DNA of 16,454 nucleotides from Cruorifilaria tuberocauda (GCA_013365365.1 JABVXU010000887.1:1-16454), one strand, 5' to 3'; shown: positions 1-9,687, counted from the first letter of the stretch. Notes: generated by a model from the sequence alone, not told the origin. Program-made: numbers and translations.

Positions 1-119
1 TAATAATAATAACAACAATGATAATAATGACAATAATAACAACAGGAATGATGATAATAATGATGATAGCAAGAATGATAATGATAACAACAATAGTGAC
101 GATAGTGATATGATAAGCG
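1..119. repeat. TAA/GAT/AAC microsatellite
   Basis: Imperfect mixture of AAT, AAC and GAT triplets on the plus strand, continuing off the left edge. Confidence 0.9.
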
Positions 120-134
120 AATTGTCGAGAGTGG

Positions 135-170
135 CGTGTCGCTGAGGGGAAGGAGGAGGAGAGCGACACG
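135..170. repeat. Perfect 9-bp hairpin with purine loop
   Basis: CGTGTCGCT (135-143) and AGCGACACG (162-170) are perfect reverse complements around an 18-nt, almost all-purine loop. It sits in the only GC-rich patch of the left end (120-200). Confidence 0.7.
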
Positions 171-309
171 AAGACGAGAATGGATGACGGAAAAGGTTAA
201 ATAAGCTGTCGCGTACTGTCACATTCCCCTCTGTCATCTCATTTATTTGTTTACATGACAGACAAATGATAAGAAAAAAACACCTTGTTTATAACAATCA
301 ATTCAATTC

Positions 310-650
310 ATGTTCTAAACATAAGCGTGTGTGTCTGTCCGCGTGTATGTGCACATGCATGTGTACGGGTGTATGTGTGAATGCATGTTGTGTACGTGTA
401 TGTGTATGTGAATGTATGTATCTACATGTGTACGTATGTCTATGCGTGTGTGTGTTGTCTGTGTATTTGTGCGTGCGTGCATGGGTGTGTGAGTGCGTGT
501 AAGTATATGTGTATATGTGTATGTGCGCCTGTGCGTGTGTCTGCGTGCGTGTGTATGCGTGGGTGTGTATGTGTGACTGCGCATGTGTGTATACGTGTGC
601 GTGTATGTGCATGTGCATGTGTACGTGTATGTGAATGTCATGCATGTATG
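310..650. repeat. TG-rich low-complexity tract
   Basis: Alternating purine-pyrimidine sequence made of TGTG, TGCG, TATG and GTAC words, not a pure dinucleotide run. All open frames here encode Cys/Val or His/Thr strings on both strands and are artefacts of the repeat. Confidence 0.9.
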
Positions 651-789
651 CATATATATATTGTTAGTTATTATTATAGGAATGTACGAATTTTATCTAT
701 TTGTTTTTTTAGAATTTTTTAAAATGAATCGATTGTTTCAGTATCGATTTGAATGCTAATTAATTAATTGGTAAAATGAAGAAACAAGC

Positions 790-1145
790 ATACATGCACA
801 CACATACATACATTGACAAACAACACACATACACGTACATACACATAAATCCATCCACACATACACACATATACACATATACACACACACCTATACACAT
901 ATATACAAAGAGACACACACAATAATTGACAGACAATACACATACACACACACCCATACACATATATACAAAGAGACACACACAATCATTGACAGACAAC
1001 ACACATAACACACATACACACACACTACACACACACCCCCCCATACACATATGTACAAACAGACACACACAATCATTGACAGACAACACACATACACGTA
1101 CACACACACACACACACATACACGCAAACACGCAAATATGCACAT
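790..1145. repeat. CA-rich tract with nested minisatellite
   Basis: CA-rich on the plus strand. Inside it, a unit of about 64 bp with the words ATACACATATATACAAAGAG and TTGACAGACAA recurs from about 888, 951 and 1042, with a partial unit near 813. CA-run length varies between units. Confidence 0.85.
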
Positions 1146-1969
1146 GAAAAAGTATTTTTCTTACATTTCAATCAAAAGTCATTTTATTTTCTTCCTTCTT
1201 TCCTTTTCTTTTTTCTCTGTTTATCAGAACTTTATTTAAGTAATTTTACTTTTCGATCTTGATTCCGCTAGATAAATAAATATAGAATAAAGATTGATTA
1301 GATATTTAATTTCAAATTTAATTTAAATTCGTCAAAGAAAGAAATATTATGAAAAATATTTTAAATTATATTATTTATTATAATAATTTTTTTTTCAAAC
1401 ATTTGAACAGAAATTAACTTTGACTGAGACTTTTGATTCCTGAAAAGTAATTAGCATAATATGAAGGATTAAGTTTAACTTTTGATTCTATTTAAAATTG
1501 TTAGAAAAATGCAAATTATTTAGCATAAGTATTTCAGATAAATTTCAGATGAAATTTAAATGAAAAATTCTTGTAAAAGTTTGAAATATTAAATCGAAAT
1601 GATGATTTTAAGGGCTAAAAAATGATAATAAAGTAAAAAATGATTGTTAATTTTTTTTTGTGCTTCTAAAATTATATTTCGAAATTTGAAAGAATTATAG
1701 TAATAATACAAAATTAAAGTAATAATACATTTTATTACTTATCATTTTATTACCTATTATTACTTTATTAAATAACTAGTAAATTTGCTTCATTAATAAC
1801 ATTAAATAATTAATTAATATAAATATCAAAGATCTTTGTAACACTTTTCTTAAGGTATAAAAGAAGAGAAATTAATTTCAATTTTTTTTTGCTGCCAATA
1901 TTACTAGCATTTTATTCAATAAAAAATTTCATGAATTGATAAATTGTAAAGTTTAGACGAAAAGTCTTC
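1146..1969. other. AT-rich non-coding stretch
   Basis: No gene or open frame of note. It contains a perfect 12-bp inverted repeat (TAAAGTAATAAT at 1715-1726, ATTATTACTTTA at 1756-1767) within TAATAA-rich sequence. Nothing else is evident. Confidence 0.6.
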
Positions 1970-2096
1970 AAAACATATTAGTATTTAAGGATTTGTTTAC
2001 TTCCGGATTTTAAAACATATCAGTTATTTCAAAGCTTGTTTACTTCTAGACTTTAAAACATATCAGTATTTTAAAATTTGTTTACTTCCATGTATG
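1970..2096. repeat. 42/43-bp tandem repeat, three copies
   Basis: Units start at 1970, 2012 and 2055. Each begins AAAACATAT(T/C)AGT and ends with TTGTTTACTTC. The 3' half, TGTTTACTTCC, is the best conserved part. Confidence 0.9.
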
Positions 2097-2234
2097 TGGA
2101 TAATTTTGTAAATATATTATATAGGATGAAAACTCTTTACTTTTTTTCTCTCCCTCTCTCTTTTTCCATCCTCCTTTTTGTTGTAAATTATGCCAACAAC
2201 ACTGGCGATAATGATATTAACGGACAATAATAAT

Positions 2235-2385
2235 AAACGATTGATTGCAATTATCATTATCATCTTCGTTATCACTAACAGAATTGTCAGTATGAGGAGT
2301 GAGAAAAATAACGTGCTATTATCATTATCATCTTATCACTGACAGAATTATCACCATGAAAAGTGATAAGCTTGATAACATAATA
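2235..2385. repeat. About 70-bp direct duplication rich in TTATCA
   Basis: ATTATCATTATCATCT followed by TATCACT(A/G)ACAGAATT occurs at about 2251 and again at about 2320, with a 3-nt gap in the second copy. The downstream part (GTGATAAGCTTGATAA) partly reverse-complements the TTATCACT words. Confidence 0.75.
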
Positions 2386-2429
2386 AATAAGGCAAGTGTA
2401 TAATCTGAAGAGTCAAATTATATGCTCAA

Positions 2430-2490
2430 TTAAATAGTAAGCTTTAAATGATAAGCTTAATTAAATGGTAAGCTTTAGTAAGCTTTTAAC
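2430..2490. repeat. Direct repeat with AAGCTT words
   Basis: TTAAATAGTAAGCTTTA and TTAAATGGTAAGCTTTA recur about 30 bp apart, with two more AAGCTT words in between or just after. Confidence 0.7.
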
Positions 2491-2549
2491 TTATAAACTT
2501 AAAAATAATAATTAAAAGGAATCATGAAAAGTATACGCTTAAAAAAACA

Positions 2550-2771
2550 TTTAGCAATTTGAAAAAAAATTGAAAATTTTTGTCCAGCACATAATCTTAA
2601 ATATTGGAAAATAAATTTTTCAAATTAATTGAAAATGACTTATGATAATAAGTAATCATATAAGTAATAAGTATTATATTTATTAGCTTTCAAAAATATT
2701 ACTTACATGTGCTGGACAAAATTTTTAAAATTAAATGAATGGAAAAACGGAAAAACAAAAGAATTGCTAAA
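2550..2771. mobile_element. MITE-like inverted-repeat element, 222 bp
   Basis: The left arm starts TTTAGCAATT and runs to TTGTCCAGCACAT (2550-2592). The right arm starts ATGTGCTGGACAAAATTTTT (2707) and ends AATTGCTAAA (2771). Arms match over the outer 10 bp and the inner 20 or so, with a less matched A/T middle. There is no coding capacity. No clear target-site duplication was seen. Confidence 0.65.
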
Positions 2772-3060
2772 TTAGTAAAATGTTATTGATTTTGCTGAAT
2801 TCAAATAAATTTAATTTTAAAATTCTTCTTCAATGAAATCATAAGTCATGGTTTTCCATGAAGAAGCTAGTCAAAGTGACATATCGCATCTAACAAATGT
2901 CATCATTCTGACATAAATCACTTAAATCACACTATCAAAATGACTATAATATAAAGAGACAAGTGTAAAAAATGTTGAATGCTTGATATAAATTATGCAT
3001 AAATATTCATAAATACTTCTTGCGAAATGATTCTTTTTAATAATTCAAATATTAAAGAGG
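2772..3060. other. AT-rich stretch without a recognised feature
   Basis: No open frame or repeat stands out apart from scattered TCATAAGT words. Confidence 0.5.
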
Positions 3061-3061
3061 T

Positions 3062-3135
3062 TTTTCAGTTGACATTACATGTGTGCATAACTTTTTAAAA
3101 TGGAAGTTTTCACATAATGCTAATTAACTGAAAAC
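3062..3135. repeat. Long imperfect hairpin
   Basis: TTTTCAGTTGACATTACATGTG (3062-3083) is an imperfect reverse complement of 3111-3135, with a bulge in the arm and a loop of about 27 nt. The sequence right after it (AAGTAATCATAAGTAATAAGTATT, in parts) repeats the interior of the 2550-2771 element, so the two may be relatives. Confidence 0.6.
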
Positions 3136-3199
3136 GATATGGTATCATAAGTAATCATAAGTAATAAGTATTAAATAATAAGTGTACGATCATATTTAT

Positions 3200-3953
3200 T
3201 AACAATCTATGATAACTATGTTGAAATCGTATATAATTATTTTTATTAGCAATAGAGTAATTAAAGTATCTTAATTACTAATTTAATTTGAGGTATGCAT
3301 ACTATCTTCAAAATACATTTATAACAATTTCGAAATCCTTCAGGCTATTTAAATATCCTGAAATTATTTTAGATATTTAAATCATTCATCATTAAATGTG
3401 AAACGGAATGGAATCGAACGAATATTACCTTTATCGACTTTCAACAAGTCTTATCAACAGGATCTTAAATATGAGTCTTAAATTTTTTTAAACCTAGAAT
3501 TCATCATTGTAGGAGAAAGTTTTATCATCATATATTTAAAATACTGATAAATATGATAATTTCCTTATTGATAAAATCAAATGAAAATCGATTGATGAAA
3601 TATTTGTTTTGAAAAATTTTACGCTTGCATTTCTAAATATTTCATTTCAGGACCAATAATACTAAGAAGGTATTTAAATTTTTAAAATAATTTTAGAATT
3701 TTTTCAAATTGCTCAAGTCCATTTTGGAAATAACATGAAAATTTCATAATCCAAAAATAAATGTAAGAATTTAAATATGCTTTAATTGGTGAAACGAAGT
3801 GGAGTAGTGAATTTTTTTGAACGAACTAAATTTTTGAAACCTGAATTTGATCTTAAACAATTTTTTTAAAGAAGAAACCAATCATTTGATTCATAATAAT
3901 ACAAATCTAAATGGGGTAATAAAAAACCAATTCATATTTTAATTAATAATTAA
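3200..3953. other. AT-rich non-coding stretch
   Basis: No supported gene. It lies downstream of the tubulin pseudogene, on that gene's strand. Confidence 0.5.
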
Positions 3954-4978
3954 TTAATATTCATGAAAACCATTTAGCGATTACTTTTTCATTTGCTTTT
4001 TCTAAAGCTTTCAAATCCTCATGTGCTTTCTAAAATTCTCCTCTCTCTCTATTCATTTGCTAATATATCTTCTTATATCTTTATACCTTATTAAAATTGA
4101 AATTTAAATTACTGTATCAAATTTAATTATCGAATTTACGGATAGAAAAGAAAAATTGGTAAAACAAAAACATACCAATCGATAAAATTCATTAAATATT
4201 TCGCTTTTATTATTGCTAATAGTTAAACAAGCATTCTTTGAATAAATAAAATTTTTGAATTAACTTTTATACCCTTTACTTACTGGTCTGTAACGTTGAT
4301 TTTCCAAATGTTTACATTTGAAATACTTTTTGATAAATAGCAGAAATTGATAGGTGCAACAATGAAAACTTCCTTCCTAAATATTATAGAAATGTAATTT
4401 AAATTTTAAAGTCCATCCTATCAATGAAAGCTAACCTTTTGCTAGAAGCAAGTTTCCAGCGACATTTCTCAAAAAAAAAAAAAAAAACAATCGTTAATCT
4501 TTTCCTAGCAAATTCCAGCTTCTTTATAAATCATAAGGCATAGCTTGAAAGAGATATTTCCTCACAAGAAGCTAATGCTAACCTTCACTCGAGTAATAAG
4601 TAATTACTTATCGAGTCGAATTAAGTACTGCTAACAGTACTGCAACAAACAATACGGCATATTTTGGATTAAAAAATTGAAAAATTTGATTGAGAAAGAA
4701 AAAAAAAACTTACTCTTAGCATATATTCCATTTTATCTAAGCCAACTCAATAACATATTTCATGTTAATTTGAAATAATCAAATTGGCAAAAACGAAAAC
4801 TATTGCTAAGGATTTAAAATAGTCAATCTTGAAGCTAACCATTTTTAGTAAACTTACTATTACTGACTTACTTTTACAGCTATAGTGATACAATTTTGAA
4901 ATCTATTAAATACTTTCCTCTTTAATCATTCGATTCTGACCTAGACATGGAAAACGTGTCTATGCGTGTATGCACTAG
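3954..4978 (-). pseudogene. Decayed alpha-tubulin copy, three exon remnants
   Basis: Remnants in the same order and strand as the intact gene. The last exon (4087-3954) keeps the pattern of the [11 protein letters not shown] region and the terminal GAATATTAAT but contains in-frame stops and length changes. The exon ending in the split Trp346 (4235-4176) keeps TCGATTG/GTATGTTTT and an AG acceptor, but is 60 nt where the intact exon is 59, so it is frameshifted. A third remnant (4978-4872) keeps a TTTTAG acceptor, AATCGAATGATTAAA (intact copy AATCAAATGGTTAAA) and an AAAA/GTAAGT donor, but is 107 nt against 145. Intron sequence at 4088-4128 also matches the intact gene. The exon encoding residues 346-407 is absent. 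This is a duplicated gene that kept introns, not a retrocopy. Upstream exons were not recognised; 5105-5220 has only a doubtful likeness. Confidence 0.85.
4587..4641. repeat. Two adjacent palindromes
   Basis: ATAAGTAATTACTTAT (4596-4611) is a perfect 16-bp palindrome, framed by ACTCG (4587-4591) and CGAGT (4612-4616). Then AGTACTG-CTAA-CAGTACT (4624-4641) is a perfect 7-bp hairpin. Both lie in what would be an intron of the tubulin pseudogene. Confidence 0.8.
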
Positions 4979-5264
4979 CTAAAATCAAACTTTCCTTAAT
5001 TTCTATCTTGATTATTTAAGCGTCATTTTATAAGATTATAAAATGACCACTTAGCAATATACTCATACTTTGGAGTTATACCTATTTTAACTAGTAATGT
5101 GAACTTTTGCTTGATTGATTGAATTTCATTTCTCTTTCATATGATTTCATATTTCTACGTTATTAACGGTAGCTATGTTCAAGAACATGATTATTGATTA
5201 GATCATGTTTCATTATTATGATATGAAGTTTGACTTTCTAGTTTTGATTTTATTAAAATCGTAG

Positions 5265-5543
5265 ATTCAGGATAAAACTGATAGACTTGCTATTTCTTTT
5301 ATGCGCAATGGATGGAGTAAGATTTCATCAACACCGCTTTGGATTCCAGTGGTACTTAATGCTTTAAAATGTGATTTCAGTATAAGGAACCGTCTACGAT
5401 ACTTTACCACGTGGTACTTGAAGTGGTCAAAAGTGATCCGTGATTTTTATCGTGATCGACTGCTCCATATTCATCATGCAACTAAAAAATTTATGACTAT
5501 ACGTACAAATCGTCGTACACACGCTTTGTTGTATCTGTTGTGA
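5265..5543 (+). CDS. Candidate exon of an unrecognised basic protein
   Basis: An open frame runs from after TAG at 5262 through TGA at 5541. A plausible splice acceptor (ATTCAG/GATAAAACTG) at 5270/5271 would open an exon reading DKTDRLAISFMRNGWSK and onward; a Met lies at 5301. The protein is rich in Arg, Lys, His, Trp and Tyr, has no signal peptide, no clear membrane segment and no motif I recognise. GC is clearly higher than in the flanks. A strong acceptor (TTTTTTTTACAG at 5579-5590) lies just past the stop, so a splice from a GT near 5531 into that site is possible and would replace the last residues. Chance open frames of this length occur in this window, so this is only a candidate. Confidence 0.35.
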   Translation: MQDKTDRLAISFMRNGWSKISSTPLWIPVVLNALKCDFSIRNRLRYFTTWYLKWSKVIRDFYRDRLLHIHHATKKFMTIRTNRRTHALLYLL

Positions 5544-5639
5544 TGCATGACACACGTCATTAGCTCATTTTAAACATGTTTTTTTTACAGGTATAAATTA
5601 AGAATAAGTAATTGTTGATTTTTTAAATGTAAAGCTAAT

Positions 5640-5990
5640 ATCGACAAATTTGGAGTTCTCGGTTCAGTAACAGAACTGATGGAATCCTTACGATTTACCA
5701 ATTTCTTGATGCAAAATTCTCAAGATAATCCGGTGGAAATCATTCATCATTCATCATCAAAATAGAACTTGCACAAGTTTTCAGTCCTCTTTCTCCTTTT
5801 CTTCAGAAACTGCGGAAAGACAATGAGGATACCTTTCCGAATTCCTGAGCATCAGGCTTCCTCACTCAATGACAAGTCCGAATAACCTTGCCACGGATGG
5901 TATTTTAGCCGCATATTCCGGAAATTGTGCATTAAACTATCACGTACCAAGGCTTTCAAGGCGAGATGCATGTTTCTAGAATTCGAATTT
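5640..5990. other. GC-richer stretch with short open frames on both strands
   Basis: The composition is visibly less AT-rich than the flanks. On the plus strand 5640-5768 is open and ends with TAG; it contains FGVLGSVTELMESLRF. On the minus strand 5971-5852 reads from ATG to TGA for 39 codons, including HNFRNMRLKYHPWQGY, and is preceded by a good acceptor (TTTGTTCAG) near 5995. The strands cannot both be coding. It may be a last exon, a 3' UTR, or an old insertion. No family was recognised. Confidence 0.25.
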
Positions 5991-6757
5991 CTGAACAAAT
6001 TTTTAACAACTATTAACACTCTAATTAATTGTGATTTAAAATTTTTGTTCTGTCAAGTATCATTTAACTATCTCCATAGAATATCCTTTTGTAATACAAA
6101 AGTAACTTGTTTACTAAAGAATCTACTTTTTCACGTGTATTTTCGAGAAGATGAAAACTTATCTTTCATAATGTTAATCAACAACTATTAACACTCTAAT
6201 AATTTGTGATTTAAAATACAGAAAAACTAAAAATGCAGAAAGAATTCTTGAAATCAAATAATTCTTAAAGTACAAGCGCAAATTCAGTATACTAAAATAC
6301 AAAAAATACAATTCTTTTCCAATATTTTCCATTCATTAATCAATCACTATAATCATTAATATCAGTAATAATTGAAATATCAAATTCCCATCGTAAAATA
6401 CAAATCAAATATCCATCCTAAAAGTAGGTAATGTTACCAATGAAAGTTTGTTCGTTCTTTTTCTTTCCATTATTTCATTCCCAATTACTGGAATATGATT
6501 GATCGATATCACATTGCTAAAACAAAATGAATGAAATATTAAAATTTAACAATTGTAATCCTAAAATTTAACACAGTAAACTAATCCATACTTCCTAAAT
6601 TCTCCTCAGCTAATTGAAGAATAAAAATTTTAAATTGAAGAGAAGACGAATCAATTTTCAAGCTATTCAGTTTATCTCATAATTTTGAATTCTGGATTAG
6701 CTAATATATGAACTTACAAATTAAACAAATTAATAAACATAAGTAAAACAACGGAAG
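5991..6757. other. AT-rich non-coding stretch
   Basis: A short direct repeat, ACAACTATTAACACTCTAAT, occurs at about 6006 and 6180. An 88-codon open frame (5925-6191) is judged accidental. Nothing else is evident. Confidence 0.5.
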
Positions 6758-6807
6758 CGAAGGTTATATTAGCTACGAAAAATTCTCTTTAGCTAATATA
6801 ACCTTCG
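6758..6807. repeat. Perfect 18-bp hairpin
   Basis: 6758-6775 (CGAAGGTTATATTAGCTA) and 6790-6807 are perfect reverse complements around a 14-nt loop. With one G/T pair the stem extends to about 21 bp (6755-6810). Confidence 0.9.
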
Positions 6808-6810
6808 TTT

Positions 6811-7216
6811 TCTTTTAGGAAACAAATTAAAGTTATTTACTACTATTTACCAAGCACACCGAAGAATACAATCACAAATCGATCGAATCGATAATTGTAA
6901 TCGAAATATCCGTATTTGAATTTATTGAAATCAAAGTTACTATTATTTACTAATTATGCTAAAAAATACATCCACAAATTTAACGATATTTGTAATTGAA
7001 ATGTTCGTTTTTAATATTTGAATTTATTTTAAAGTTTGAAATTTCAAAAATTTAAACAGATGAGAGAAACTTCCCAATCATTGATTTTACTACCGCACTT
7101 ATCCATTCCATTAATCGTTTATCTCGGAGGACGGGAACATTTCCCAAATTAACGTCGTATCACAAACAAATCTTCAGATCTCCAATTCGTCGTTCTCCTT
7201 TCTTCTATTCGAGTAC
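6811..7216. other. Non-coding stretch, GC rising to the right
   Basis: The AT-rich first part has two related segments (ACTATTTACCAAGCACACCGAAGAATACAATC-like at 6840 and TTATTTACTAATTATG at 6943). From about 7060 the GC content rises towards the promoter-like region. No open frame is supported. Confidence 0.45.
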
Positions 7217-7340
7217 GGTACCATCCCTCCTAATAGCCACGCCTTTTTTTGTTTGCTTCTTCGGATATGGTACCATCTTCCTAATAGTCACGTATACTTA
7301 CTTTCCTATAAAATATATGCTACCTTCTCTTTCTTCATCT
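7217..7340 (+). promoter_or_regulatory. Promoter-like region
   Basis: Two direct copies, 52 bp apart, of GGTACCATC(C)YTCCTAATAG(C/T)CACG (7217-7241 and 7269-7292) lie upstream of CCTATAAAATATATG, with a TATA-box-like TATAAAAT at 7307-7314. A pyrimidine-rich CT stretch (about 7322-7375) follows. The first ATG downstream opens only ten codons before TAA, so no gene can be attached. Confidence 0.3.
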
Positions 7341-7769
7341 TCAACTCCCACCCTCTCTCTCTCTCTCTCCCTTTCTATTGATTTTTTTCAAATAAACATG
7401 CTTACAAGGACAATAAAGCATGACAGCTAAGGAATGGCATAAACTAAATACGTGTACAAGCACGTAAGAACGTGTATGTGTTCAACGAAACAACGTTTGA
7501 AAGTGTTTTACTTATGAATTTCAAAGAAAAAAAAACTTACTTTAATTCAATTCACTGATTGTGCGTTTTTCTGTTGAATTTCTTCAGCAATGCTTTTCTC
7601 CATTTTCCGGAAACGAGAATCACGATTTTAAATGATGATTAAATCTAATATAAACTAGCAAAATGTCTTGAAAAGAAAAAACTTTAGAATTCTCTTATCA
7701 TTTTCATCAAAAGTAATTACTATTTACTGGAAGCAAGAAAATTGATATATTCATCTAAGTTATTATTCA

Positions 7770-8100
7770 TAGCCAATGAAATGCCTGAAACTGTTATAAT
7801 TATCAGATATCAGTTAATCACTTTACCACTGATATAAACATTATCAGAAATAGGAAAGTAAAACTGTTGATATCGTTCCGGAATCTGAAATCACTGAAAA
7901 ATGTGTCAGTGTATTGGAGAGAAATATGAAGTGGTTCCCCATTTTATCAGCCAGAACAATCTTCAATTTCTCTCTCATATCACTAACACCAACTCAGCAT
8001 TTCCAATTACTTTCGCTAATAGGCTGAACTGATTTGTTAGGATTGATAAGTACGTTAGACCTGTTAACAATAAAATCTACGCTTAAATATTTAAATAAAT
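7770..8100. repeat. Repeat family R1, copy with hairpin
   Basis: An AT-rich body (ATAATTATCAGATATCAGTT .. ACTGATATAAACATTATCAGA) is followed by an imperfect hairpin (7916-7937 with about 7953-7975), then CATATCACT, then ACCTGTTAACAATAAAATCTACGCTTA. The same order recurs at 9690-10000. Confidence 0.75.
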
Positions 8101-8301
8101 GTTAATATGAGGTACAGGTAGATGTCTCGGTAAGAAATTTGCAGATTGATCGAGCTAATAATGGTTTCTCTACTTTTTACTCATCCACTATAATAGATAT
8201 TGATAAGTCTTGATAACGTTAGATTATTTTATTGGATAAATCCTGACAATGCTTTATCAAATAAAAAAGTTCATATTTCGATCAAATGAATAATAATACC
8301 T

Positions 8302-8900
8302 ATCTACCAAAAAATCTAAAATTTGGAATAAGTGAAGAAGAAATATGGAAAAAAAAAATAAATGAATAAAGTATTTGAAGTTACGTAACTATAAAGTATC
8401 AACTGATAACTTATCAATTACTGATATGAATATTATCAGAGAATTATCAAGAGATTAAAAATCTGGAATAAGTGAAGAAGAAATATGGAAAAAAATGAAT
8501 GAATGAAGTATTTGAAGTTACATAATCATCAAATATCAATCAATTACTTGTCAACTACTGATGGAAACATTATCAGAGATAAGAGATAAAATTGATAAAC
8601 TACCAAAAAAACTCAAATCCGAAATAAAAAGATATTTCAAAAAAATGAGTGAAATATTTGAAGTTATATAATTATCAAATATCAATTAATAACTTATCAA
8701 TTACTGATATGAATATTATCAGAGATAAGAGATAAAATTGATAAACAATACAACTACCAAAAAAATTCAAATCCGAAATAGATGAAAAAGTTATTTTAAA
8801 AAAATGAGTGAAATATTTGAAGTTATATAATTATCAAATATCAATTAATAACTTATCAATTACTGATATGAATTTTATCAGTGATAAGAGATAAAACTGG
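8302..8900. repeat. Repeat family R1, four tandem body copies
   Basis: TATTTGAAGTTA recurs at 8372, 8509, 8655 and 8814, so periods are 137, 146 and 159 bp. Each unit runs from CTACCAAAAAAaTC through AAATCCGAAATA, TATTTGAAGTTA, ATTATCAAATATCAATTAAT, ACTTATCAATTACTGATATG and ATTATCAGAGATAAGAGATAAAA. Copies 3 and 4 are the most alike, suggesting recent expansion at that end. Confidence 0.88.
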
Positions 8901-9005
8901 TAATAGGTTGTCGAAATGTAGAAAGAGGTGAAATTGAAGAAAGTATCGGAGAGATATGGGAGAGAAGCTCTCTCCGACATTTCACCCTCTCCCTTCCATG
9001 CAGAC
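8901..9005. repeat. R1-associated hairpin
   Basis: TCGGAGAGA (8949-8957) and TCTCTCCGA (8971-8979) are perfect reverse complements. An outer pair AGGTGAAAT (about 8926) and ATTTCACCC (about 8981) extends it. It directly follows the fourth tandem body copy. Confidence 0.7.
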
Positions 9006-9069
9006 ATCTGATGTGAAAATGCTAACAGTTGTGAGGATGTGATCTGTGAAATCTCTCTTTTGGTTATCA

Positions 9070-9430
9070 TAAGAGAGATTATTTTACTTTAAGATAAAAG
9101 ATGGAGGGGAAAAGAAAACAAGAAAGGGAATGGCATACAGATATATATTTTACAAAGAGAAGATGGAAAGGAAGGGAAAGAAGGAAAAAAATGTTATGAT
9201 ATACAGAGATATTGTAAAAAAGGGAAAAGAAAAGAGAAAAGAAGAAATTTTACGATACACAGATACATGTGCAAAAAAGACTTTACTTTATACAGAGACG
9301 TGGACGACAAAAGAAATTTACTTTACAATAAGAGAAAAGATGGATTTATAGTACGCAGACACATATAGCAAAAGAGACTTTTTTTTTACTATAGGAGAAA
9401 AGATCGAAAAGAAAATTTGTGGTATATATA
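9070..9430. repeat. Purine-rich degenerate repeat
   Basis: Long runs of A and G on the plus strand. About five units, each opened by a word like ATACAGATATAT or ATACACAGATACAT (about 9135, 9199, 9254, 9290 and 9351), are followed by AAAAGAGAAAAGATGGA-like sequence. The Lys/Glu-rich frame 9130-9351 is an artefact of this composition. Confidence 0.65.
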
Positions 9431-9687
9431 CATATATACGTAAGAAATTAATTTTAATTTTATAACAATTTAACTTAATCACTTCCAAAAGATTTAGAAA
9501 TTTTCGATAGAATATTTCAGATCACTTGATCACGATCGATCAGATATCAACTTTAGGTGGTAATTCGATCGAATATAGTCTTTCAAGTTTTAAAATTGAA
9601 ATTTTCAAGTTAAAAAATAAATAAACTTACCTTTTGATTAAAATAATACAACAACCACAAAAAGCTAAAGTAACCTGCGTAGAGAGT
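9431..9687. other. AT-rich stretch between repeats
   Basis: No gene seen. GATCACGATCGATCAGATATC (in parts) near 9530 is rich in GATC words. Confidence 0.4.

Noticed and set aside
266..722. Open frames of 78-115 codons on both strands in the TG tract
   Set aside because: Cys/Val/Met or His/Thr strings on opposite strands are the expected translation of a TG/CA repeat.
760..1239. Open frames in the CA tract
   Set aside because: Same low-complexity artefact; the frames follow the minisatellite units.
4471..4487. Run of 17 A as a possible retrotransposon tail
   Set aside because: No element or target duplication is visible upstream; A-runs are expected at this base composition.
5105..5220. Possible further exon of the tubulin pseudogene
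   Set aside because: Likeness to the exon 15586-15416 is too weak by eye to support.
5925..6191. 88-codon plus-strand frame
   Set aside because: AT-rich codons (Leu, Asn, Phe, Lys), composition of the flanks, no domain; it overlaps the better minus-strand candidate.
7580..7612. CTTCAGCAATGCTTTTCTCC resembles part of the tubulin last exon
   Set aside because: The match is short, in a pyrimidine-rich context, with no flanking exon or intron similarity; probably chance.
8834..9070. 78-codon minus-strand frame
   Set aside because: It lies wholly within R1 repeat body and hairpin.
9130..9351. 73-codon Lys/Glu-rich frame
   Set aside because: It results from the purine-rich degenerate repeat.
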